Source: Helicobacter sp.
GTDB lineage: Bacteria > Campylobacterota > Campylobacteria > Campylobacterales > Helicobacteraceae
NCBI RefSeq assembly: GCF_022770205.1
Contig: NZ_JALEIK010000038.1
Location: 37,816-101,815 of the forward strand
Direction of reading: 5' to 3'
DNA: 64,000 bases
The position numbers and the translations under genes were made by a program. Positions within the stretch are counted from its first letter, which is position 1, and each line of letters opens with the position of its first letter. This document shows positions 36,956 to 45,562 of the stretch, piece after piece. The notes below the pieces were generated by a model. That model was given only the letters and a program-made list of their open reading frames with translations. It did not search any database and had not been told where the DNA came from.

Positions 36956-38200
36956 TTATCCTTGCGCTTCTTGGTTTAAAAATGCACTCCAACGCTCCTT
37001 TTGCAGGGCTTTTGCGGTGATGAAAATGTCCTTATCGCCACGCCCAGAAACATTCACAATGATGTTTTTATTTTTAACTTCCTTTGTGATTTTTAAAGCT
37101 CCAGCTAGTGCGTGGCTAGATTCTAGTGCTGCGATAATTCCTTCGTTTTTAGCAAAAAACTGCAAAGCTTCAAGGGCTTCTTTATCGTTTGCGCTTAAAA
37201 ATTTAATGCGTCCAATCTCTTTTAAATGCGCAAGTTGCGGACCAATGCCAGCATAATCAAGCCCAGCAGATAGAGAATAGGTTTCTAATAAATTACCATA
37301 GGTATCGCTTAGAAAATAACTTTTATAGCCTTGTGCGATTCCAATGCGTGCGTTCTTATTATCCATTCTAATGGCATTATGCTGACTATCTAGCCCTCCA
37401 GCTTCCACTCCAATTAGCTCTACTTTGCTTTTTAGATAATGGTTAAAAAACCCTATGGCATTGCTTCCTCCCCCCACACAAGCAATCATAATATCAGGAT
37501 AACCTTTAAAAAAATGCTGTGTCTGCTTCTTTAACTCTTTGCTAATAATGCTTTGTAATGTGCGCACAATATCAGGATAAGGATAAGGACCAAGTGCGCT
37601 TCCTAGCACATAAAAAGTATTTTTAGGATCTTTGCTCCATTCTCTTAAGGCTTCATTGACTGCATCTTTTAGTGTTTGTGTGCCGCTTTCTACGCTTACA
37701 ACTTTTGCGCCAAGCAATTCCATATTAAAGACATTTGGAAATTGGCGTTTGATATCACGCGCTCCCATAAAAATTGTGCATTCAATATTAAGTTTAGCAC
37801 ACGCTGCTGCTGTGGCAAGCCCGTGTTGCCCAGCACCGGTTTCTGCAATGATGCGTGTTTTACCCATTTTTTTGGCAAGTAGCACTTGCCCAATAGCGTT
37901 ATTTATCTTGTGAGCACCGGTATTTGCAAGCCCTTCAAATTTCAAATAAATAGAATTTTGTAAAATTGCGCTTGCGTTTTTAGCGTAAATTAGCGGAGTT
38001 GGGCGTCCGATAAATGTGTGATAAAGTTCTTTTAACTCTGCTTTGAAGGATTTTGTGTTGAAAAGATTTGTATAGGAGTATTCTAATGCTTTTAAAGCGG
38101 GGTATAAAATTTCAGGAACATATTGCCCCCCAAATGCGTGTGTGCTGTCTATATCCCTGCCAAAGAAACCTTTTTTAGATTTGAGAAATATTTTGTCCAT
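36956..38200 (-). CDS. trpB: Tryptophan synthase beta subunit
   Basis: PLP enzyme joining indole and serine to tryptophan. The 414-aa protein has FGGQYVPEIL, RPTPLIYA, the PLP lysine in NTGAHKINNAIGQ, AETGAGQHG, and the phosphate-binding ACVGGGSNAIGFF. The C-terminus has the expected NVSGRGDKD. Complete and in normal length. It is transcribed divergently from trpE across a 117-base gap and is followed by trpA. Confidence 0.96.
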   Translation of the reverse strand: MDKIFLKSKKGFFGRDIDSTHAFGGQYVPEILYPALKALEYSYTNLFNTKSFKAELKELYHTFIGRPTPLIYAKNASAILQNSIYLKFEGLANTGAHKINNAIGQVLLAKKMGKTRIIAETGAGQHGLATAAACAKLNIECTIFMGARDIKRQFPNVFNMELLGAKVVSVESGTQTLKDAVNEALREWSKDPKNTFYVLGSALGPYPYPDIVRTLQSIISKELKKQTQHFFKGYPDIMIACVGGGSNAIGFFNHYLKSKVELIGVEAGGLDSQHNAIRMDNKNARIGIAQGYKSYFLSDTYGNLLETYSLSAGLDYAGIGPQLAHLKEIGRIKFLSANDKEALEALQFFAKNEGIIAALESSHALAGALKITKEVKNKNIIVNVSGRGDKDIFITAKALQKERWSAFLNQEAQG

Positions 38201-38229
38201 TATGAGTCTTTATCCTAGAAATAATGCGG

Positions 38230-38235
38230 ATTGTA
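38230..38235 (-). promoter_or_regulatory. Putative -10 box of trpBA
   Basis: TACAAT on the minus strand, 30 bases upstream of the trpB ATG. No Trp-codon-rich leader peptide or attenuator was found in the 117-base intergenic region. Confidence 0.4.
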
Positions 38236-38275
38236 GCAAAAAATTAATAAGATTCATTTTTAAATTTAAACTCTG

Positions 38276-38281
38276 TATAAT
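38276..38281 (+). promoter_or_regulatory. Putative -10 box of trpE-GD-CF
   Basis: TATAAT, preceded directly by TG, lies 37 bases before the trpE ATG. With the opposite -10 for trpBA it forms a compact divergent promoter region. Confidence 0.45.
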
Positions 38282-38317
38282 TTTAAGTAAAATCTCTACT
38301 TTAATAAAGATAAATCT

Positions 38318-39850
38318 ATGTTTGAATTTCTAATACAATCTAAAAATCAGGGCGCAAAGGCTCAAATGCAAATGCAAAAAATTTCTGCTTCTAAGTTAAC
38401 ACCCTTAATGGTGTGTGAAGCTCTAAAAGCTCCCGTGTTGTTAGAATCTGCATTTTTAACAACAGGCAAGGGTAGATTTTCTCTCTTAATCACACAGGAG
38501 GCTTTTAGAATTATCAAAGAGGATTCTAAATATTTTCTACAAAAAGATTCCAATAAATATTTACTCAATCATTTAGATAAAATCCATCATTATATTCTAC
38601 CTAAAAATCCAAAATTTCTTGATTTTTTAGAATCTTTTGCAAGTCTTGCACCAGAGATTAGTGCTGAAGTTTTTAGAGAGGATTTAAGCTTTTTGCCTTT
38701 ACCATTGGGAGGAGTTGGCTATTTGGGTTATGAGTTTTTTAGTGAGATTGAGGAAGTCCAATTTTGTAATGCACCTTTGTATCAAGCTAGTGAAAATGCT
38801 TTTATTTTTGGGAGAGAGTTTGTGATTTTTGATCACTTTTATGAAATGCTTTATGCGATTAATGTTGTGTATGAAAATGAGACGCAAAACCTTGATTTAG
38901 AAAAATGTAGCAAAGCGTTATTAGAAAAACTAGCAGATATTAAAGTGCCAAAAAAAGAGAGCAGAATTTATAAGGCAGCCATTACTTCAGAGGATAAGGA
39001 ATCCTATTACACAAAGATGGTAAGCACACTAAAAGAGGAGATTTATAAGGGGAATTTGCTCCAGTGTGTGCCAAGCCAGAGCCTTAAAATTGCTAGCGAT
39101 TTATCTCCTTTGCAAGCCTATGTTAATCTAAGAACACATAATCCTAGTCCTTATATGTATTACTTTGATTTTGGGGAATATCAGATTATTGGAAGTTCTC
39201 CAGAAGCACTCATTAAGGTGCAAAGTGATGGCAAGAAAGATGTTGCATTGCTCACAACGCGTCCCATTGCTGGAACACGCCCAAGAGGAAAAAATGCGCT
39301 TGAGGATTCTAAACTTGAAGCAGAGCTAAAAGAAAATGCCAAAGAAAATGCCGAGCATTTAATGTTGCTTGATTTGGGGCGCAATGACATTGGTAAAGTT
39401 GCGTTGCCAAATAGCGTGTGCGTTACACAAGAGAAAATTATAGAAAAATATGCGCGTGTTATGCACTTAGTTTCTGAAGTGCAAGGTGCAATGGATTTGA
39501 AATTACACAAAAAGACAGATGCTTTGCTTGCAACATTTCCAGCAGGCACAATCAGTGGCGCACCAAAGATACAAGCAATAAAAACCATAGAATCTTTAGA
39601 AACCCATAGGCGTGGAATCTATGCAGGAGCGATTGGATATTTTTGTAAAAACGGAGATATGGATTTTGCAATCACAATCCGCACAGCTGTTTATCAAAAG
39701 GGAGTGTATTATTTGCAAGCAGGTGCGGGTGTGGTGTATGATTCTATCCCAAAAGAGGAATACAAGGAAACTCAAAATAAAATGCTTTCTTTGCTAGAAG
39801 CAATTATGGGAAACATTAACAAGGAAGAATGCAATGATACTTTTAATTGA
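38318..39850 (+). CDS. trpE: Anthranilate synthase component I
   Basis: Converts chorismate to anthranilate with TrpG. The 510-aa protein carries the Trp feedback motif LLES-x10-S (VLLESAFLTTGKGRFS about residues 39-54), so it is likely feedback inhibited. Chorismate-binding motifs are present: LLQCVPSQSL, IIGSSPEALIKV, RPIAGTRPRGK, LMLLDLGRNDIGKV and PAGTISGAPKI. Its last 17 bases overlap the start of trpGD. Confidence 0.96.
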   Translation: MFEFLIQSKNQGAKAQMQMQKISASKLTPLMVCEALKAPVLLESAFLTTGKGRFSLLITQEAFRIIKEDSKYFLQKDSNKYLLNHLDKIHHYILPKNPKFLDFLESFASLAPEISAEVFREDLSFLPLPLGGVGYLGYEFFSEIEEVQFCNAPLYQASENAFIFGREFVIFDHFYEMLYAINVVYENETQNLDLEKCSKALLEKLADIKVPKKESRIYKAAITSEDKESYYTKMVSTLKEEIYKGNLLQCVPSQSLKIASDLSPLQAYVNLRTHNPSPYMYYFDFGEYQIIGSSPEALIKVQSDGKKDVALLTTRPIAGTRPRGKNALEDSKLEAELKENAKENAEHLMLLDLGRNDIGKVALPNSVCVTQEKIIEKYARVMHLVSEVQGAMDLKLHKKTDALLATFPAGTISGAPKIQAIKTIESLETHRRGIYAGAIGYFCKNGDMDFAITIRTAVYQKGVYYLQAGAGVVYDSIPKEEYKETQNKMLSLLEAIMGNINKEECNDTFN

Positions 39851-41453
39851 TAATTACGATTCCTTTACTTTTAATATTTACCAAGCTTTTAGTGCGCTTG
39901 GTTATCCTATAAAAGTCTTACGCAATGATAAAACAAGCCTTGAAGAAATTCAAGCGTTAAATCCTAGCTATATCATCTTAGGTCCTGGTCCTAAAGCACC
40001 AAAAGATTCTAAACTCAACATTGCAATTGTGCAAAATTTCAAAGGGATTTATCCGATTTTAGGGATTTGTTTGGGGCATCAAGCAATTTTGGCTGCTTTT
40101 GGAGTGGAGATTGTCAATGCTAAAAATATCATTCACGGAAAAGTTGAACCTTTAATCCACAATGAAAAAGGAGTCTTTCGCCATATTTCACAGAAAACAC
40201 CTATTGTGCGTTACCATTCTCTTGTGGGTAAAAAAGATGCGATTCCAGAGTGTTTTATGGTTAGTGCAGTCAGTGAAGATGGGGAAGTGATGGCAGTAGA
40301 GCATAAGCAATACCATTTAGTGGGATTGCAATTTCATCCAGAATCCATTGGCACAAAAGAGGGCATAAAAATGCTCCAAAACTTTTTGCACTATGCAAGA
40401 GAATTAATCCCTGTAAAAGAATATTTAAAAAAGACTTTAAAGCAAGAATCGCTAAATTTTCAAGAAAGTTATAATTTAATGGACGAGCTAACAGAAGGAA
40501 ATCTAAGCGATGCGCAAATTGGAAGTGTCTTAACAAGTTTAGAAATTAAAGGTGTGAATGCGTATGAGCTAGCTGGGTTTGCTTCTGTGTTAAAGCAAAA
40601 GGCGGTGCGTTTTACTCCTAAAAGAAAGTTTGCAAAAAATTTTGATATGGTTGGGACTGGGGGTAGCAATGCAAAAACCTTTAATGTTTCAACCACTTGC
40701 GCACTTTTATTAGCTTCTATGGCAAGAGCAGAGAATTTTGGAATCATTAAACACGGGAATGGTGCAATTACTTCTAAAAGCGGTGCAGCAGATTTGTTAA
40801 ATGCGCTTGGGATTCCTGCAGATATGAAGTTGCAAAATGCGCTAAAAGCCTATGAAGAATTGCATATAACTTTTCTTTTCGCGCAAAGATTCCACGCTGC
40901 AATGCGTTTTGCAGCTCCAGCCCGCAAAACATTAGGTTTTAAGACAGCTTTCAATCTGATTGGTCCTTTAAGCAATCCTGCATCTATTTCCCATCAACTT
41001 ATTGGTGTGTTTGATAAAGGCTACACAGAGATTATGGCACAGGCATTGCAAATTTTAGGCATTAAGCGTGCAATGGTTGTTAGCGGATTAGAAGGGTACG
41101 ATGAGATTTCACTCTGTGCGCCTACACAAATTACAGAACTTAAAGAAGGGAGCATTAAAACTTATATTTTTAATCCTATTGAAGTGGGACTATCTTTCGT
41201 GCCTTATGCAATGCTAAAAGGGGGCGATGTGCGTGAAAATCTAGCAATCACGCAAGATATTTTTAATGCCCTTGAGTCGCCAAAGCTTAATTTGGTTGCG
41301 TTGAATATGGGAGCAGCATTGTATGTGTGTGATTTAGCAGATTCTATTAAAGAAGGCTTTTTTAGGGCAAAAGAGATCATTAAAAGTGGTGCAGTTTTTG
41401 GAGTATTAGAATCTTTTCAAAAGATTAGCAATGCGCATTTAGAGGAATTTTAA
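39834..41453 (+). CDS. trpGD: TrpG-TrpD fusion: anthranilate synthase amidotransferase and phosphoribosyltransferase
   Basis: A 539-aa bifunctional protein. Residues 1-190 are a class I glutamine amidotransferase with the Cys nucleophile in LGICLGHQAI about residue 80 and the His-Glu pair in LQFHPESIGT. Residues about 200-539 are anthranilate phosphoribosyltransferase with MVGTGGSNAKTFNVST, KHGNGAITSKSGAADLL and PARKTLGFKTAFNLIGPLSNP. AAGGA lies about 8 bases before the ATG, within the end of trpE. TrpG-TrpD fusions are well known in enteric bacteria. Confidence 0.95.
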   Translation: MILLIDNYDSFTFNIYQAFSALGYPIKVLRNDKTSLEEIQALNPSYIILGPGPKAPKDSKLNIAIVQNFKGIYPILGICLGHQAILAAFGVEIVNAKNIIHGKVEPLIHNEKGVFRHISQKTPIVRYHSLVGKKDAIPECFMVSAVSEDGEVMAVEHKQYHLVGLQFHPESIGTKEGIKMLQNFLHYARELIPVKEYLKKTLKQESLNFQESYNLMDELTEGNLSDAQIGSVLTSLEIKGVNAYELAGFASVLKQKAVRFTPKRKFAKNFDMVGTGGSNAKTFNVSTTCALLLASMARAENFGIIKHGNGAITSKSGAADLLNALGIPADMKLQNALKAYEELHITFLFAQRFHAAMRFAAPARKTLGFKTAFNLIGPLSNPASISHQLIGVFDKGYTEIMAQALQILGIKRAMVVSGLEGYDEISLCAPTQITELKEGSIKTYIFNPIEVGLSFVPYAMLKGGDVRENLAITQDIFNALESPKLNLVALNMGAALYVCDLADSIKEGFFRAKEIIKSGAVFGVLESFQKISNAHLEEF

Positions 41454-42958
41454 TGGTTTTAGAAACCACGCAAGTGCCTACCATTTTACAAGAAATTTTA
41501 AATAAGAAAAAAACACATAAAATCCGCTCTTGCAAGCGACTTGTTCCCTTAAATGCACCTAATTTGGAGCAGATTTTTGTGATTGCAGAAATTAAAAGGG
41601 CAAGTCCTAGTGCAGGAGAGATTGGAAAAATTTTAAATCCCAATGCGTTAGCAGAATTGTATTTGCAAGGGGGAGCGGGGGCTATTTCTGTGTTGTGTGA
41701 GAGGGATTATTTCTGTGGAGATTTGGAGGATTTAAAGGCAGTAAAATCTGCGCATAGCAGTGCTTGTGTGCTAAGAAAAGATTTTATAACAGAAGTGGCA
41801 CAGATTAAAGAAGCCTATGATTTTGGCGCAGATATGGTGCTATTAATTGCCGCAGTATTTTTAGATGAGAGCAATGGCGGTTTTGCTCGTCTTTTGGAGC
41901 TGTATAATGCGTGTAAAATGTGGAATCTAACACCTTTAATTGAAGTGCATAATGCCTTTGAAGTGGAGTTTATTGCGCCTTTAAACGCTTCTTTGATAGG
42001 TATAAACTCACGCAATTTGCACACCTTTAGCATTGATAAAATCAAAGCCTATAATCTTTTGGAATTAATTAAGCATAATAATCCTAATAGCAAGGTGATT
42101 TTTGAATCCGCATTAAATTGTAGTTTTGATGGCTTTGTGGTGGGGAATTTGGGTTTTGATGGAATCTTATGTGGGAGTTATTTGGTTAGGAGTCAAAAAC
42201 CAAAAGAAGCATTAATTGCTTTGAAAAAAGCCGTGCAAAAAGGCAAAGTAAGTGGCGGATTGTTTTATAAAAATGCTTTTAAGCTTTTGGATTCTGCATT
42301 GGGGCTAATTAAAATTTGTGGAATCACAAACGCAAAAGACGCACAAATGTGCGCTAAAGCTTTATGCGCATTAAAGCAAAAAGGGATAGAGCAAGTTGGT
42401 GCGCTTGGATTTATTTTAGAGCCAAAGTCTCCGCGTTTTGTGGAGGATTTAGAGGGAATCTTAAATGCGTTAAAAGAGTATCCTAATGTGCTAAAAATTG
42501 CCGTGCTAAAAGATGATGTGGCACAAATGCAAAGAGCATTGGAGCTGTATCAAATGGGCAGTATTGATGCGTTGCAATTGCACGGGGTAAAATCGCAATC
42601 TTTTGGTGGTGTGGATTTAAGAGAGGCAGATTTTGCTTATTATGCAGTGGTGAATGTGGAATCCAAAAAGGATTTAGAGGATGTTAATTTAGAGAATTTG
42701 CCAAGTCCTTTTGTGCTGCTAGATTCTAAAAGTGCATTAGGTGGGGGTAGTGGGGAGAGAATTGATAGCAAAGTGCTAGAGTCTTTAAAGCTGCAATATT
42801 TATGTGTTGCTGGTGGGGTTGGGATAGAAAATCTTAATGCTTTAAAACAAATGGGGGCTAAGATGCTAGATATTAATTCTAGCATTGAAGAGTGTGCAGG
42901 CAAAAAGGATTCCAATAAATTGCAAGCATTGATGAGTCAGTTGAAGAATTATCTTTAA
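41453..42958 (+). CDS. trpCF: TrpC-TrpF fusion: indole-3-glycerol phosphate synthase and PRA isomerase
   Basis: A 501-aa bifunctional enzyme catalysing two successive steps. Residues 1-260 are IGPS, with VIAEIKRASPSAGEI, VLRKDFITEVAQI and LIGINSRNLHTF; residues about 280-501 are PRA isomerase, with LIKICGITNAKDAQM, QLHG and VAGGVGIENLNAL. It shares one base with trpGD. Its last 4 bases overlap the convergent DsbA-like gene. trpA and trpB, which often follow, are on the opposite strand on the other side of trpE. Confidence 0.95.
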   Translation: MVLETTQVPTILQEILNKKKTHKIRSCKRLVPLNAPNLEQIFVIAEIKRASPSAGEIGKILNPNALAELYLQGGAGAISVLCERDYFCGDLEDLKAVKSAHSSACVLRKDFITEVAQIKEAYDFGADMVLLIAAVFLDESNGGFARLLELYNACKMWNLTPLIEVHNAFEVEFIAPLNASLIGINSRNLHTFSIDKIKAYNLLELIKHNNPNSKVIFESALNCSFDGFVVGNLGFDGILCGSYLVRSQKPKEALIALKKAVQKGKVSGGLFYKNAFKLLDSALGLIKICGITNAKDAQMCAKALCALKQKGIEQVGALGFILEPKSPRFVEDLEGILNALKEYPNVLKIAVLKDDVAQMQRALELYQMGSIDALQLHGVKSQSFGGVDLREADFAYYAVVNVESKKDLEDVNLENLPSPFVLLDSKSALGGGSGERIDSKVLESLKLQYLCVAGGVGIENLNALKQMGAKMLDINSSIEECAGKKDSNKLQALMSQLKNYL

Positions 42959-43623
42959 TCACGCTCTAGCAAGTAATCTACCTTGTAAATGAAATCTTCT
43001 TCACTCTTTAAGCCTTGCGCTAGGATGAGATATTTACCATTGATAATAAAACTTGGCACGCCTTGTATGTTTGCATACCGCGCAGAATCTTTCCATTCCT
43101 TTAGAAGCATTTGTGTGTAAGGTTCTTTAAGTGTGGAATCAAAAACCTCTTTAGAAATATTAAGAACGCTTAATCCGTGTGCGATAAAGGATTCTGCGTT
43201 ATTAAAGCGTTTTCTTTGTTGGAAGTTTGCATCAAAATAGGAATCCAAAACGCGTTTAAAATGGGAGTTAGAGCTTTTTGGTGATAGATTTTGTGCTTTA
43301 TCTAAACTTAGACTAACAGCTAAAACTTCTGAAGCTTGCGTGCTAAAAGGCGCACTAGTGATAATGTGATAGGGCATAAAAACAACTTCATTAGGAAGCA
43401 AGGAAAAGAGATTGGGTAGAATTTTATTAATGCTTGCACAATACGGACAGCCAACATTAAAAAGTTCAACAATGGTATTTTTTGGCACATTGAGCGGTTT
43501 ATTTAGAGTAATAAAATCACGCCCTTCTTTTAAGTCATCAGCCAAATTATTAGCATACAGAAACGCCGCGCTTAATGTAAGGGAGAAAAGAAAAGTAAAT
43601 GCGTATTTTAAGAGTGTTTGCAT
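42955..43623 (-). CDS. DsbA-type periplasmic thiol:disulfide oxidoreductase
   Basis: A 222-aa exported thioredoxin-fold protein. The signal peptide covers about residues 1-25 (LLKYAFTFLFSLTLSAAFLYA). The CPYC redox site lies in LFNVGCPYCASINK about residue 57 and the cis-Pro loop is IQGVPSFIING near the C-terminus, with a helical insert in between as in DsbA. I start at ATG 43623 with AAGGATTT upstream. It probably oxidises cysteines in exported proteins; its partner (DsbB/DsbI) is not in the window. Divergent from yceI. Confidence 0.86.
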   Translation of the reverse strand: MQTLLKYAFTFLFSLTLSAAFLYANNLADDLKEGRDFITLNKPLNVPKNTIVELFNVGCPYCASINKILPNLFSLLPNEVVFMPYHIITSAPFSTQASEVLAVSLSLDKAQNLSPKSSNSHFKRVLDSYFDANFQQRKRFNNAESFIAHGLSVLNISKEVFDSTLKEPYTQMLLKEWKDSARYANIQGVPSFIINGKYLILAQGLKSEEDFIYKVDYLLERD

Positions 43624-43650
43624 AGAAATCCTTCTGTGAAAATTTGGCGC

Positions 43651-43656
43651 ATTATA
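43651..43656 (-). promoter_or_regulatory. Putative -10 box of the DsbA-like gene
   Basis: TATAAT on the minus strand, 28 bases upstream of the ATG at 43623. Confidence 0.4.
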
Positions 43657-43663
43657 GCAAAAG

Positions 43664-43678
43664 TAAAGCAATGCTTTA
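43664..43678. promoter_or_regulatory. Perfect 15-base palindrome between divergent promoters
   Basis: TAAAGCA-A-TGCTTTA sits between the -10 boxes of the DsbA-like gene and yceI, about 16-30 bases upstream of the yceI -10. Its position suits a regulator that controls one or both genes. The protein is unknown. Confidence 0.35.
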
Positions 43679-43693
43679 TTAAGATTTTTTATG

Positions 43694-43699
43694 TATAAT
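43694..43699 (+). promoter_or_regulatory. Putative -10 box of yceI
   Basis: TATAAT preceded by TG, 31 bases before the ATG at 43730; AAGGATT provides the ribosome site. Confidence 0.45.
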
Positions 43700-43729
43700 C
43701 TAGTTCTAAAATTTTTGTAAGGATTTAAG

Positions 43730-44266
43730 ATGAAAAAGTTTTTCTTGACTTCTAGCTTGCTTGCTGCGCTATCGCTTCCTGTGTTAGCAGCTCCCTATCA
43801 GCTTGATACGACAAACTCAAAAGTGGGATTTACCATTAAGAAAAAGGGTGGTTTAGTTACGGTAAATGGTGAGTTTAAGACATTTGCTGGGGAGATAGAT
43901 TATGATGGCGCAAAACTCAATGTTTTTAGCGGTGAAATTGATGTGGCTTCTGTGGATACAAAGGAACAAAAGCGCGATAATGAGCTAAGATCATCGGATG
44001 TTTTTGATGCACAAAAGTTTCCTAAAATGACTTTTAAGATGGCAAAATACGAAGCCGGTAAAATTCACGGGGATTTGACAATTAAAGATGTTACAAAGCA
44101 AGTAACTTTAAATGCTGAAGAAAAATTAAATGGTAATGTGTTAGAAATCTCTGCAAATGGGATGATTAAACGCTCTGATTTTGACTTAGAATGGGGTGTT
44201 TTTCAGAATGTTCTTGTGAGTGATGATGTTGTGATTAATCTAAACTTAAAAGCAAACGCAAAATAA
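43730..44266 (+). CDS. YceI-family periplasmic lipocalin-like protein
   Basis: A 178-aa exported protein with a signal peptide cleaved about residue 20 (PVLAAPYQL). The mature part is the YceI beta-barrel, which binds isoprenoid or other lipids: YQLDTTNSKVGFTIKKKGGLVTVNGEFKTFAGEIDYD, then SSDVFDAQKFPKMTFK and DLTIKDVTKQVTL. The exact ligand is not known. It is monocistronic, ending in a strong terminator hairpin at 44274. Confidence 0.92.
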   Translation: MKKFFLTSSLLAALSLPVLAAPYQLDTTNSKVGFTIKKKGGLVTVNGEFKTFAGEIDYDGAKLNVFSGEIDVASVDTKEQKRDNELRSSDVFDAQKFPKMTFKMAKYEAGKIHGDLTIKDVTKQVTLNAEEKLNGNVLEISANGMIKRSDFDLEWGVFQNVLVSDDVVINLNLKANAK

Positions 44267-44273
44267 TACTTCT

Positions 44274-44309
44274 AAAAGTTGGAATCCAAAAATGCGATTC
44301 CAACTTTTT
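44274..44309 (+). terminator. Rho-independent terminator of yceI with GGAATC/GATTCC stem
   Basis: A perfect 13-base stem, AAAAGTTGGAATC (44274-44286) and GATTCCAACTTTT (44296-44308), has a 9-base loop and ends in a T-run. The A-rich 5' arm means it may also work on the minus strand. The stem contains the over-used genome word GGAATC in both orientations. Confidence 0.85.
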
Positions 44310-44387
44310 CCTTTGATAATTTTTACGAATCTTTCATAAATTTTAATTTTTATTTCTATTTAAAGTTATTTTAAAGTCTTAATTTTC

Positions 44388-44393
44388 TATAAT
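44388..44393 (+). promoter_or_regulatory. Putative -10 box of the liv operon
   Basis: TATAAT lies 38 bases before the ATG at 44431, after a long AT-rich stretch; TTAGGAG is the ribosome site. Confidence 0.45.
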
Positions 44394-44430
44394 CGTAGGA
44401 TTTTTACATTTTTTGTTAGGAGTTTTAAGA

Positions 44431-45546
44431 ATGAAAAAAGCAATGTTGGCAATGTCTTTGGCGTGTGGAATGCTAGCAAGCACTTTGAGTGCGGAAACAA
44501 TTAAGATTGGAGTTGTATTGCCTATTAGCGGTGCAGTGGGCGGTTTTGGGGAGTTAGGCAAGCGTGGGATTGATTTGGCTTACAAAGCGCAAAATACAAC
44601 AAAAAATGGTGATTCTATTGAATTAATTTTAATTGACAATAAAAGCGATAAGATTGAATCGGCAAATGCTATGCAAAAGCTTGTTTCAAGCGATAAAGTG
44701 AGTGTTGTAATTGGTCCTATGACTTCAACAAATGCGCTTGCAATGACAAAAATCGCTGATGATTCTAAGACGCCTTTGATTGCGCCTGTGGCGACAAATG
44801 ATAGGGTTACAAAGGGTAAAGACTTTGTTTCGCGCGTAAGCTTTGCAGATAGCTTCCAAGGGGTTATTGCGGCAAATCTAGCTTATAAAGATTTGGGGCT
44901 TAAAAAGGCTGCGATTTTGTTTGATAATAGTAGCGATTATTCCATTGGTCTTGCGCGCTCTTTTAGGGATCAGTTTAAAAAGCTAGGCGGTGAGATTGTG
45001 ATTGAAACAAATGCGCAAGCTGGCACAAAAGATTTTAAAGCACAAATTTCAAGCATTAAAGCAAAAAATCCTGATGTCTTATATCTGCCAATTTATTATA
45101 ACGAAGGTGCATTAATTGCTTTGCAAGCAAAGCAGCTTGGGCTAAGCGTCCCAACAATTGGTGGTGATGGGCTTGCTTCTAATCAAATTTTCTTTGATGT
45201 TGCAAAAGATGCGGGCAATGGTTATATGGTAACAGATTATTATTCTACAAGCGCAAAGCAAACGCCAAAGGGTGAGCAGTTTATGCAAGAGTATGAAGCG
45301 ACTTATAAAGAGCCTGTGAGTTCATTTAGTGTGATGTTAGCGGATGCGTATGGAATCGCTTTGCAAGCAATTGAAGCGTGTGGGGCAAAAGATAAAGCCT
45401 GTATCAATGATAAAATCCGTAATGTCAAGGATTATGATGGAATTAGCGGCAAATTTTCTTTAGAAAAGGGCGAGTCTGTGCGAAGTGCTGTGATTAATGA
45501 AGTGCAAGATGGTAAATTGATTTATAAAACAACGGTGAATCCTTGA
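44431..45546 (+). CDS. livJ: Branched-chain amino acid ABC transporter substrate-binding protein
   Basis: Periplasmic type I binding protein of 371 aa with a signal peptide cleaved near LSAETIKIG. It has the family's IGVVLPISGAVGGFGELGKRG and VVIGPMTSTNALAM ligand-site segments, and LYLPIYYNEGALIALQAKQLG in the second lobe. The ligand is probably Leu, Ile or Val, though LivJ-like proteins also bind other compounds. I start at ATG 44431 after GGAG; an in-frame TTG 18 bases earlier is less likely. It is first of a five-gene liv operon. Confidence 0.9.
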   Translation: MKKAMLAMSLACGMLASTLSAETIKIGVVLPISGAVGGFGELGKRGIDLAYKAQNTTKNGDSIELILIDNKSDKIESANAMQKLVSSDKVSVVIGPMTSTNALAMTKIADDSKTPLIAPVATNDRVTKGKDFVSRVSFADSFQGVIAANLAYKDLGLKKAAILFDNSSDYSIGLARSFRDQFKKLGGEIVIETNAQAGTKDFKAQISSIKAKNPDVLYLPIYYNEGALIALQAKQLGLSVPTIGGDGLASNQIFFDVAKDAGNGYMVTDYYSTSAKQTPKGEQFMQEYEATYKEPVSSFSVMLADAYGIALQAIEACGAKDKACINDKIRNVKDYDGISGKFSLEKGESVRSAVINEVQDGKLIYKTTVNP

Positions 45547-45562
45547 AGTTATTGGCTTAAAT

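Noticed and set aside
38201..38317. trp attenuator or leader peptide between trpB and trpE
   Set aside because: No short frame with Trp codons and no competing hairpins with a T-run were found in the 117 bases.
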